From positions 1 to 10,811 of the forward strand of contig DATFPQ010000181.1 of assembly GCA_035264765.1 (NCBI GenBank): a stretch of 10,811 bases of DNA, written 5' to 3'. Position numbers and translations under genes: made by a program. A model generated the notes under the pieces. That model was not told where the DNA came from and did not search any database. It saw nothing but the letters and a program-made list of their open reading frames with translations. Shown one piece after another: positions 5,474 to 10,811 of this stretch (positions within the stretch are counted from its first letter, which is position 1; each line of letters begins with the position of its first letter). The DNA is from DATFPQ01 sp035264765 (GTDB lineage Bacteria; Actinomycetota; Actinomycetes; Actinomycetales; Angustibacteraceae).

Positions 5474-6831
5474 CGGCCCCGCCCCCGGGCCGACCCATCG
5501 ACCTCGGCCGCCGCGACCAGGTTGGCGCCGTCGTTCTCGGCTTCGGGACGCCAGCGCAGCCGGTCGACCCGGCGGCCGTCCATCCGGGTCACGTGCAGCG
5601 CCCCGCCGGGCAGCTCGACCTGGTCGCCCGGCACGGGCACCCGGCCCAGCTGGGCCATGACGAAACCGCCGACCGTCTCGTAGGCGCCGTCGTCCGGGAC
5701 GTCAGCCCCCACCCGGTCGCGGACCTCGTCCGGACGCCACAGACCGGGAACCACCCACGACCCGTCCCGCAGCCGGCGAGCGCTGCTTCGGTTGCGGTCG
5801 TGCTCGTCGGCGACCTCGCCGACGATCTCCTCCACGACGTCCTCCAGCGTGACGACCCCGGACGTTCCGCCGTACTCGTCGACCACGACGGCCAGCTGCA
5901 GGCCCTGGTCGCGGAGCTGGTCCAGCAGCGGGTCGAGCCGGACCGTCTCGGGCACGAGCAGCATCGGCGACATCAGCGCGGCCACGGGCACCTCCGCGCG
6001 CCGCTCGGGCGGAACCGCGACGGCCTTCTTCACGTGCACGACCCCCACTACGTCGTCCAGCCCCTCCTGCACGACCGGGAACCGGGAGTGCCCGCTGCTG
6101 CGGGCCAGCCGCACGACCTCCGCCGCGGACTCGTCCCGGTGCACGACCGTGCAGCGCAGCCGCGGCGTCATGACGTCGGCCGCGGTCCGCTCGCCGAAGC
6201 CCAGCGACTGGGTGACGAGTCGGGCCGTCGTGGGGTCGAGCGTCCCGGCCTCCGCGGACCGGCGCACGAGCGAGGCGAGCTCCTGCGGCGTGCGGGCGCT
6301 GGAGAGCCCCTCGCGCGGCTCGACGCCGACGCCCCGCAGGAACGCGTTGGCGCTTCCGTTGAGCAGCGCGATCAGGGGACGGAACAGCAGGGTGAAAAGC
6401 CGCATCGGTGCGGCCACGACCTGCGCGGTCCGCAGCGGCTCGGCGATCGCCAGGTTCTTCGGTACCAGCTCGCCAAGGACCATCGAGAAGGCGGTGGCCA
6501 GGACCAACGAGGCGCCGACCGCCACCGGCTCGATCAGCCCCTCGGGCATCCCGACGGCCTCGAGCGGCGCGTGCAGCAGCCGCGCGACGCTCGGCTCGGC
6601 GAGGTAGCCCACGAGCAGCGTGGTGAGCGTGATGCCGACCTGGGACGCCGACAGCTGTGTCGAGAGGCGGTGCAGCGCGGCCAGGACCCCCTTGGAGCGA
6701 GGGTCACCTGCGGCCACGGAACGCTCGACCGAGGAGCGGTCGAGGGCGACGAAGGCGAACTCCGCGGCGACGAACAGCGCGGTCCCGAGAGTGAGCAGAA
6801 CGGCGAGGAGGACGAGCAGCCACTCGGTCAC
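5470..6831 (-). CDS. CNNM/CBS/CorC-C membrane protein (first of pair)
   Basis: This is a CorC/CNNM family membrane protein of 453 residues, probably involved in Mg2+ or other divalent-cation handling. The CNNM domain covers about residues 1-180, with GELVPKNLA at 120-128. The CBS pair covers about 215-340 (DVMTPR at 219-224; DEYGGTSGVVTLEDVVEEIVGE across 318-339). The C-terminal CorC_HlyC domain is at about 350-430 (ETVGGFVMAQLGRVPVPGD). The Arg/Gly tail after 430 is unremarkable. The start is GTG at 6831 with GGGAG nine bases upstream. It lies 111 bp behind guaB1 and overlaps the next gene by four bases, so the three probably form one operon. A possible own -10 box (TACGAT, 6901-6906) would leave a leader of about 60 bases. 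Adenine-nucleotide binding by the CBS pair is expected from the family, not shown here. Confidence 0.95.
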   Translation of the reverse strand: MTEWLLVLLAVLLTLGTALFVAAEFAFVALDRSSVERSVAAGDPRSKGVLAALHRLSTQLSASQVGITLTTLLVGYLAEPSVARLLHAPLEAVGMPEGLIEPVAVGASLVLATAFSMVLGELVPKNLAIAEPLRTAQVVAAPMRLFTLLFRPLIALLNGSANAFLRGVGVEPREGLSSARTPQELASLVRRSAEAGTLDPTTARLVTQSLGFGERTAADVMTPRLRCTVVHRDESAAEVVRLARSSGHSRFPVVQEGLDDVVGVVHVKKAVAVPPERRAEVPVAALMSPMLLVPETVRLDPLLDQLRDQGLQLAVVVDEYGGTSGVVTLEDVVEEIVGEVADEHDRNRSSARRLRDGSWVVPGLWRPDEVRDRVGADVPDDGAYETVGGFVMAQLGRVPVPGDQVELPGGALHVTRMDGRRVDRLRWRPEAENDGANLVAAAEVDGSARGRGR

Positions 6832-6912
6832 GACCGGCTGCTCCCGGGTCTGTGCGGCTCGGCAGGCGAGGGCTCGACGGGCGGCGGTCTCATCGGACCG
6901 ATCGTACGCCGC

Positions 6913-6929
6913 CGGGCCGGTTCGGCCCG
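6913..6929 (-). terminator. 7-bp hairpin just after guaB1
   Basis: CGGGCCG-AAC-CGGCCCG on the minus strand is a perfect 7-bp stem with a 3-base loop, 13 bases past the guaB1 stop. No U-run follows, so it may partly end or process the transcript and lower expression of the two membrane genes relative to guaB1, rather than terminate fully. Confidence 0.4.
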
Positions 6930-6942
6930 CACCAGACGCTCC

Positions 6943-8406
6943 TCACCAGCCACCGGGCAGAGGGCGCCCCTCCTCGTACCCGGCGCCGGACTGCAGCCCG
7001 ACGACGGCACGCTCGTGCAGCTCCTCCAGGCTGCGGGCGCCGACGTACGTGCACGCGCTCCGCACGCCGGAGGTGATCTGGTCGAGCAGGTCCTCGACGC
7101 CGGGTCGCTCGGGGTCGAGCATCATCCGCGAGCTGGAGATCCCCTCCTCGAACAGGCCCTTGCGGGCCCGGTCGAACGCCGACTCCTCCCGGTTGCGGGC
7201 GGCAACCGCGCGCGCGGACGCCATCCCGAAGCTCTCCTTGTACTGGCGACCCTGCGCATCCGTCATCAGGTCGCCCGGGCTCTCGTAGGTGCCCGCGAAC
7301 CAGGAGCCGATCATGACCTGGCTGGCACCCGCGGCGAGGGCGAGCGCGACGTCGCGCGGGTGCCGCACCCCGCCGTCGGCCCACACGTGCGCACCGACCG
7401 CGCGGGCGGCGGCCGCGCACTCGAGCACGGCCGAGAACTGAGGGCGGCCGACGGCGGTCATCATCCGCGTGGTGCACATGGCACCGGGCCCGACACCGAC
7501 CTTGACGACGTCCGCACCGGCTTCGACCAGGTCTCGGACGCCGTCGGCGGTGACCACGTTGCCGGCCACGACCGGGACGCTGGGCCGCAGTGCCCGGACG
7601 GCACGCAGGGCCTCCAGCATCTTGCGCTGGTGGCCGTGCGCGGTGTCGACGACCAGGCAGTCTGCGCCGGCCGCGAGGAGCTGCTCGGCCTTGCCGGTCA
7701 CGTCGCCGTTGATGCCGACGGCGACCGCCACCCGCAGCCGGCCGGAGTCGTCGAGCGCCGGTCGGTACAGGGTCGAGCGCAGCGCCCCGGTGCGGGTCAG
7801 GACGCCCGCCAGCCGGCCCCCACGGACCACCGGCGCGAACCGGCGTCGCGCCTCGTGCAGTCGGTCGAACGCCACCCGCAGGCCTTCCGGCCCCTCGACC
7901 TGGTCGGCGTCGAGCACGAGCGGCTCGCGGCTCATGACCTCGTCGAGGCGGGTGTAGCGGTCGACGTCCGTGCAGTCGTCCATGGTCACCACGCCGACCG
8001 GGCAGCGGTCGGCGTCCACCACAACCACGGCGCCGTGCGCGCGCTTGGGGATGAGGTGCAGCGCGTCGAGGACCGTGTCGTGCGGCTCGAGCACCAGCGG
8101 CGTCTCGAGCACGTTCGAGCGGGCCTTGACCCATGCCACCACCTCGGCCACCACGTCGAGCGGCACGTCCTGCGGAATCACGGCGAGCCCACCGCGCCGC
8201 GCGATCGTCTCGGCCATCCGGCGTCCGGACACGGCCGTCATGTTGGCGACCACGACCGGCACCGTTGTCCCGGTGCCGTCCGTGGTGGAGAGGTCGACGT
8301 CCAGGCGGGAGGTGACGTCGGATCGGGACGGCACGAGGAACACGTCGCTGTAGGTGAGGTCGCCGGTCGGGGGCTGTCCGGCAACGGAGCCGTCGAGGAA
8401 TCGCAC
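6943..8406 (-). CDS. guaB1: GuaB1-family CBS-containing GMP reductase (IMPDH-like)
   Basis: This is an IMPDH/GMPR-fold (beta/alpha)8 barrel enzyme of 487 residues with a CBS pair inserted at about residues 95-215. The catalytic loop reads GVGPGAMCTTRM with Cys311. The CTTR form is typical of GMP reductases, whereas true IMP dehydrogenases usually have CIT. The mycobacterial homologue GuaB1 has been shown to reduce GMP to IMP with NADPH under control of its CBS domain. It therefore most likely returns guanine nucleotides to IMP. Other family segments are DLTYSDVFLVP (16-26), NMTAVSGRR (55-63), DTAHGH (254-259), WADGGVRHP (342-350) and the flap region QYKESFGMASA (388-398). I start it at GTG 8406 (VRFLDG, as in homologues). 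A longer upstream frame exists but would run through the divergent response regulator. A TAnnnT box exactly six bases upstream suggests a leaderless mRNA. Two CNNM genes follow. Confidence 0.95.
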   Translation of the reverse strand: MRFLDGSVAGQPPTGDLTYSDVFLVPSRSDVTSRLDVDLSTTDGTGTTVPVVVANMTAVSGRRMAETIARRGGLAVIPQDVPLDVVAEVVAWVKARSNVLETPLVLEPHDTVLDALHLIPKRAHGAVVVVDADRCPVGVVTMDDCTDVDRYTRLDEVMSREPLVLDADQVEGPEGLRVAFDRLHEARRRFAPVVRGGRLAGVLTRTGALRSTLYRPALDDSGRLRVAVAVGINGDVTGKAEQLLAAGADCLVVDTAHGHQRKMLEALRAVRALRPSVPVVAGNVVTADGVRDLVEAGADVVKVGVGPGAMCTTRMMTAVGRPQFSAVLECAAAARAVGAHVWADGGVRHPRDVALALAAGASQVMIGSWFAGTYESPGDLMTDAQGRQYKESFGMASARAVAARNREESAFDRARKGLFEEGISSSRMMLDPERPGVEDLLDQITSGVRSACTYVGARSLEELHERAVVGLQSGAGYEEGRPLPGGW

Positions 8407-8412
8407 GCCGGA

Positions 8413-8418
8413 ACGATA
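8413..8418 (-). promoter_or_regulatory. Predicted guaB1 promoter -10 box (leaderless)
   Basis: TATCGT (TAnnnT) on the minus strand ends six bases before the guaB1 GTG, so transcription would begin on the start codon. There is no Shine-Dalgarno. No clear -35 is seen 16-19 bases upstream. The promoter is divergent from, and shares its upstream DNA with, the response-regulator promoter. Confidence 0.6.
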
Positions 8419-8420
8419 CG

Positions 8421-8449
8421 GGGACGCGCCGACAGCCCGGTCGTACAGT
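8421..8449 (+). promoter_or_regulatory. Predicted promoter of the two-component operon (leaderless)
   Basis: TACAGT (8444-8449) ends six bases before the ATG at 8456, again giving a leaderless start. GGGACG (8421-8426) 17 bases upstream keeps the central GAC of the TTGACA -35. The -35 comes within three bases of the guaB1 -10 box on the other strand, so the two polymerases would compete. Confidence 0.6.
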
Positions 8450-8455
8450 TCGGCC

Positions 8456-9214
8456 ATGAGCAGCCCGCCCGGCACGGAGCCCTCGCCGCCGCGGCGCGTC
8501 CTGGTGGTCGAGGACGAGCCCACGATCGCGCACGCCGTCGCCACCCGGCTGCGCGCCGAGGGGTACCAGGTCGACGTCGCGGGCGACGGCCCAAGCGCGG
8601 TCGACAGCGCCCTGCGGCAGCCGCCGGACGTCATGGTGCTGGACGTCATGCTGCCCGGCTTCGACGGCCTCGAGGTGTGCCGACGAGTGCAGGCGCACCG
8701 GCCGCTGCCGGTGCTGATGCTCACCGCGCGGGACGACGAGACGGACGTCCTGGTGGGGCTGGGGGTCGGAGCCGATGACTACATGACCAAGCCGTTCTCC
8801 ATGCGCGAGCTGGCGGCCCGGGTCAACGCCCTCCTCCGCCGGGTCGCTCGGGCCAAGGTGCTCACCGAGCAGGACAGCGAGCCCGCGCCGCTCACCCTCG
8901 GGCCGGTGGAGGTCGACCGCGCCGAGCGCCGCGTGCGTCGCGACGGCGACGAGGTGCACCTGACGCCGACCGAGTTCGACCTGCTGGTTCGACTGGCCTC
9001 CAGCCCCCGCACCGTGCTCACGCGGGAGACGCTGCTGGCCGACGTCTGGGACTGGGCCGACGCGTCCGGCACCCGCACCGTCGACAGCCACGTGAAGGCG
9101 CTGCGGCGCAAGCTGGGGCCGGGCCTGATCCGCACGGTCCACGGCGTCGGGTACTCCGCCGAGCCGACCCCGCCGGGGGACGAGGACGAGGACGAGGACG
9201 GCGGGTCGCCGTGA
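8456..9214 (+). CDS. OmpR/PhoB-family response regulator
   Basis: This is the DNA-binding half of a two-component system, 252 residues long. The receiver domain covers about residues 14-128, with acidic residues E19/D20, phosphorylation site D63 (VLDVMLPG), T90 and K112 (TKPF). The winged-helix output domain covers about 146-235 (LTPTEFDLLVRLA; RTVDSHVKALRRKL; IRTVHGVGY). The tail PGDEDEDEDGGSP is acidic and encoded by a GAC/GAG repeat just before the kinase start. The ATG at 8456 is chosen because a -10 box lies six bases upstream and the receiver begins soon after it; an in-frame ATG at 8354 would run through the guaB1 start. The stop overlaps the kinase GTG (GTGA). The target genes are unknown. 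It may bind the shared 49-bp region, as many such regulators control their own promoter. Confidence 0.95.
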   Translation: MSSPPGTEPSPPRRVLVVEDEPTIAHAVATRLRAEGYQVDVAGDGPSAVDSALRQPPDVMVLDVMLPGFDGLEVCRRVQAHRPLPVLMLTARDDETDVLVGLGVGADDYMTKPFSMRELAARVNALLRRVARAKVLTEQDSEPAPLTLGPVEVDRAERRVRRDGDEVHLTPTEFDLLVRLASSPRTVLTRETLLADVWDWADASGTRTVDSHVKALRRKLGPGLIRTVHGVGYSAEPTPPGDEDEDEDGGSP

Positions 9215-10227
9215 AGCGACCCGGACCGGCGTCGGTCTGGGGTCTGCGGCCGCTCGACCCCCTGCGGTCGCTGAAGATCAAGCTCGGCGTGCTGGTGGCG
9301 GCGACCTGCACGACGACCGCGGTGGCCGTCTGGGCCGGCCTGCACAACGAGCTCGCCACCCGGTACACCCTCCCGCTCTCGGTGCTGCTGGCCCTGGTGG
9401 TCACCCAGGTGCTGGCCCACGGCATGACCTCGCCGCTGCGGGAGATGACCGCCGCCGCCCAGGCGATGGCCCGGGGGGACTACAGCCGGCGCGTGCAGGC
9501 CACCAGCCGGGACGAGGTCGGCGAGCTGGCCTTCGCCTTCAACCGGATGGCGGAGGACCTCGGGGACGTCGACCGGCAGCGTCGCGAGCTGGTCGCCAAC
9601 GTCAGCCACGAGCTGCGCACGCCGGTGTCGGCGCTGCGTGCGGTGCTCGAGAACCTCGTCGACGGGGTCACCACGCCGGACGACGCCACGCTGCGGGCCG
9701 CGCTGACCCAGACCGAGCGGCTGGGCGACCTGGTGACGCAGCTGCTGGACCTGTCCCGCGTCGAGGCGGGGGCCGTGCCGCTGCGCCGCGACCTGGTGCC
9801 ACTGCAGGAGTTCCTGCTCACCTGCGTCGAGGAGGCCGACCTGGCCGGGCGTGACGTCCGCTACGAGGTCGACGTGGCGCCGCACGGGCTGCGGGCGAAC
9901 GCCGACCGCGACCGGCTGCACCAGGTGGTCGCCAACCTGCTCGACAACGCCGCGCGGCACTCCCCCGCAGGTGGGACGGTGACGGCCCGCGCCCGCGCGA
10001 CGGTCGGCGGGGTCCAGCTCGACGTCGTCGACGAGGGACCCGGGATCGACCCGCGCGACCGGGAGCGGGTGTTCGACCGGTTCCACCGCGGTGGCCGGTC
10101 GGCGCAGGACGGCGGCACCGGGCTCGGGCTGGCCATCGCGCGCTGGGTGGTGAGTCTGCACGGCGGCAGCATCCGGGTGGTCGAGACCGACGCGGGCTGC
10201 GACATCCGGGTGACCCTGCCGGTGTGA
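9211..10227 (+). CDS. Sensor histidine kinase with minimal extracytoplasmic loop
   Basis: This is the membrane kinase partner of the preceding regulator, 338 residues long. Transmembrane helix 1 covers about residues 24-44 and helix 2 about 53-71, leaving only about eight residues outside the membrane. A HAMP domain follows at about 66-119. HisKA has the H-box VSHELRTPVSAL with phosphoacceptor H133. The HATPase domain has the N-box N246 (LLDNAARHSPAG), G1 DEGPGID (274-280), F-box VFDRFHRGG (287-295) and G2 GGTGLGLAIARW (301-312). All catalytic boxes are intact. The start is GTG at 9211, sharing GTGA with the regulator's stop, which indicates translational coupling. With no periplasmic sensor, the signal is likely read in the membrane or from a partner protein. 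The signal cannot be named. Confidence 0.95.
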   Translation: MKRPGPASVWGLRPLDPLRSLKIKLGVLVAATCTTTAVAVWAGLHNELATRYTLPLSVLLALVVTQVLAHGMTSPLREMTAAAQAMARGDYSRRVQATSRDEVGELAFAFNRMAEDLGDVDRQRRELVANVSHELRTPVSALRAVLENLVDGVTTPDDATLRAALTQTERLGDLVTQLLDLSRVEAGAVPLRRDLVPLQEFLLTCVEEADLAGRDVRYEVDVAPHGLRANADRDRLHQVVANLLDNAARHSPAGGTVTARARATVGGVQLDVVDEGPGIDPRDRERVFDRFHRGGRSAQDGGTGLGLAIARWVVSLHGGSIRVVETDAGCDIRVTLPV

Positions 10228-10281
10228 GACGCGACCTCACGGGTGATGCGCCCCTGCCCCGCGCGAGGCGTGCTGAGGGAC

Positions 10282-10287
10282 TAACGT
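10282..10287 (+). promoter_or_regulatory. Possible kgd promoter -10 box
   Basis: TAACGT (TAnnnT) in the 138-bp gap after the kinase gene would start transcription near 10294, leaving a leader of about 70 bases. No clear -35 is seen. The first part of the gap (10224-10240) holds a weak GTGAG-N7-CTCAC hairpin overlapping the kinase stop. Confidence 0.4.
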
Positions 10288-10293
10288 GGGCTT

Positions 10294-10313
10294 CCCGGGC
10301 CGACCCGCCCGGG
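10294..10313 (+). other. Stable 5'-end hairpin ahead of kgd
   Basis: CCCGGGC-CGACCC-GCCCGGG forms a perfect 7-bp G/C stem with a 6-base loop, followed at once by the self-palindrome CGGAGCTCCG (10314-10323). If transcription starts near 10294, this hairpin sits at the extreme 5' end of the kgd mRNA. It could protect the mRNA or control it. It could also end the kinase transcript, but no U-tract follows. Confidence 0.45.
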
Positions 10314-10365
10314 CGGAGCTCCGGCGCTCCGCACAGCCGTCAAGACGGAAGAGGCGATCACCGCC

Positions 10366-10811
10366 GTGCCGCAGGAGCCCACCAGCAGCGACGCGATGGC
10401 GGCCTTCGGGCCTAACGAGTGGCTTGTCGACGAGCTGTACCAGCAGTACCTCCAGGACAAGTCGTCAGTGGACAAGGCGTGGTGGGAGTTCTTCGCCGAC
10501 TACACGCCCGGTGAGACGGGCCAGCGGTCGGACGCCGAGTCGGACCAGCGGCCGGACACGGACCGGGACCAGCCGGAGAGCCGTGCCGACGGCCGCACCG
10601 CCGGCAAGGACGCCCAGGGCAACGGGGCGCCCGCAACCGCGAAGCCCGCGGGCCAGTCGGCGCGACCGGCCGCCCAGGACTCCGCACCGGCGGCCGCACC
10701 AGCGGCTGCACCAGCGGCTGCACCAGTGCCGGCCCCGCCGAAGCAGACCCCCGCGCCGGCCCCGGCGGCTCAGCAGACCCCCGCGCCGGCCCCGGCGGCT
10801 CAGCAGACCCC
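10366..10811 (+). CDS. kgd: Multifunctional 2-oxoglutarate dehydrogenase/decarboxylase (Kgd), N-terminal part
   Basis: Only the first 148 codons are in the window. FGPNEWLVDELYQQYL and SSVDKAWWEFFADY (about residues 14-46) form the conserved N-terminal helical segment of 2-oxoglutarate dehydrogenase E1. In Actinobacteria this segment is followed by a flexible linker and an E2-type acyltransferase domain fused to the thiamine-diphosphate E1 domain (Kgd/OdhA/SucA), a TCA-cycle enzyme that converts 2-oxoglutarate to succinyl-CoA or succinate semialdehyde. Here the segment is followed by an Asp/Arg/Gln-rich stretch and an Ala/Pro linker built from DNA tandem repeats that run off the right edge. 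The start is GTG at 10366 with GGAAGAGG about 11 bases upstream. An ATG at 10396 lacks a binding site. The catalytic domains are not seen, so the E1/E2 fusion is inferred from relatives. Confidence 0.9.
   Translation, partial: MPQEPTSSDAMAAFGPNEWLVDELYQQYLQDKSSVDKAWWEFFADYTPGETGQRSDAESDQRPDTDRDQPESRADGRTAGKDAQGNGAPATAKPAGQSARPAAQDSAPAAAPAAAPAAAPVPAPPKQTPAPAPAAQQTPAPAPAAQQT
10696..10726 (+). repeat. 12-bp tandem repeat (about 2.6 copies) in kgd
   Basis: The unit GCACCAGCGGCT is repeated in frame and encodes Ala-Pro-Ala-Ala. It forms the first part of the flexible linker after the E1 N-terminal segment. Confidence 0.85.
10741..10811 (+). repeat. 30-bp tandem repeat in the kgd linker, continuing past the edge
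   Basis: Two 30-bp copies (10741-10770 and 10771-10800, differing only at the first base) and the start of a third are visible. Each encodes a ten-residue QTPAPAPAAQ-like unit. The length is a multiple of three, so gain or loss of copies keeps the frame. The number of copies beyond the window is unknown. Confidence 0.9.

Noticed and set aside
8354..8455. Earlier in-frame ATG for the response regulator
   Set aside because: The extra 34 residues overlap the guaB1 start and resemble no receiver sequence. The -10 box supports ATG 8456.
8407..8724. N-terminal extension of guaB1 to an upstream start at 8724
   Set aside because: It would cover the first third of the divergent response regulator. 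Homologues begin at VRFLDG, and a promoter box sits just before GTG 8406.
5344..8778. Very long plus-strand open frame (over 1100 codons) across the guaB1/CNNM region
   Set aside because: It is antisense to three clearly recognisable genes. Its composition is that of an out-of-frame reading of GC-rich DNA, and no family motif is present.
10396..10398. ATG 10396 as the kgd start
   Set aside because: No binding site precedes it, whereas GTG 10366 has a purine-rich GGAAGAGG upstream and gives a usual N-terminal length.
1..10811. CRISPR array, insertion sequence, prophage, toxin-antitoxin or defence genes
   Set aside because: I looked for repeats with spacers, transposase or nuclease motifs and small paired genes and found none. 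All coding space is taken by core-type genes.

Overview
The window is chromosomal core DNA from a high-GC actinobacterium. By eye it is above 70% G+C, most starts are GTG, TAnnnT -10 boxes sit directly in front of several start codons, and the gene orders (argS-lysA, and guaB1 followed by two CNNM/CBS membrane proteins) are typical of Actinomycetota. The genus cannot be set from this sequence; a Frankia-like or Micrococcales-like lineage would fit. No insertion sequence, phage gene, CRISPR array or other sign of an accessory island is visible.

Left part (1-3302, all minus strand): a tRNA-Arg(CCG) gene, a stand-alone receiver (CheY-like) protein, arginyl-tRNA synthetase argS, and diaminopimelate decarboxylase lysA, which runs off the left edge. 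argS and lysA overlap by one base (TAGTG) and are probably co-translated. Middle (3354-4408): a secreted M15 (VanY-type) peptidase with four cysteines. It lies behind a promoter region packed with palindromes, including a perfect CRP/GlxR-type site placed about 61 bases upstream of the predicted transcription start.

Right-middle (4409-8406, minus strand): the conserved guaB1 - CNNM/CBS/CorC-C - CNNM/CBS cluster. It links guanine-nucleotide recycling (GuaB1, judged a GMP reductase) to two membrane proteins of the CorC/CNNM family, usually associated with Mg2+ transport. All three proteins carry CBS pairs, which commonly bind adenine nucleotides. Divergent from it, with only 49 bp between the start codons, is an OmpR-type two-component system (8456-10227, plus strand). 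Its kinase has almost no extracytoplasmic sensor loop. The last gene, starting at 10366, is the N-terminus of kgd (2-oxoglutarate dehydrogenase E1/E2-like fusion), cut by the window edge inside an Ala/Pro linker made of DNA tandem repeats.

The gene content is ordinary, and no wholly new system is evident. The points that deserve follow-up are: a 39-bp AT-rich, rare-codon tract with an inverted repeat inside lysA; the palindrome array in front of the M15 peptidase; three apparently leaderless starts with identical geometry, two of them back-to-back; the CBS-domain operon; the sensor-poor kinase; and the repeat-built linker of kgd.
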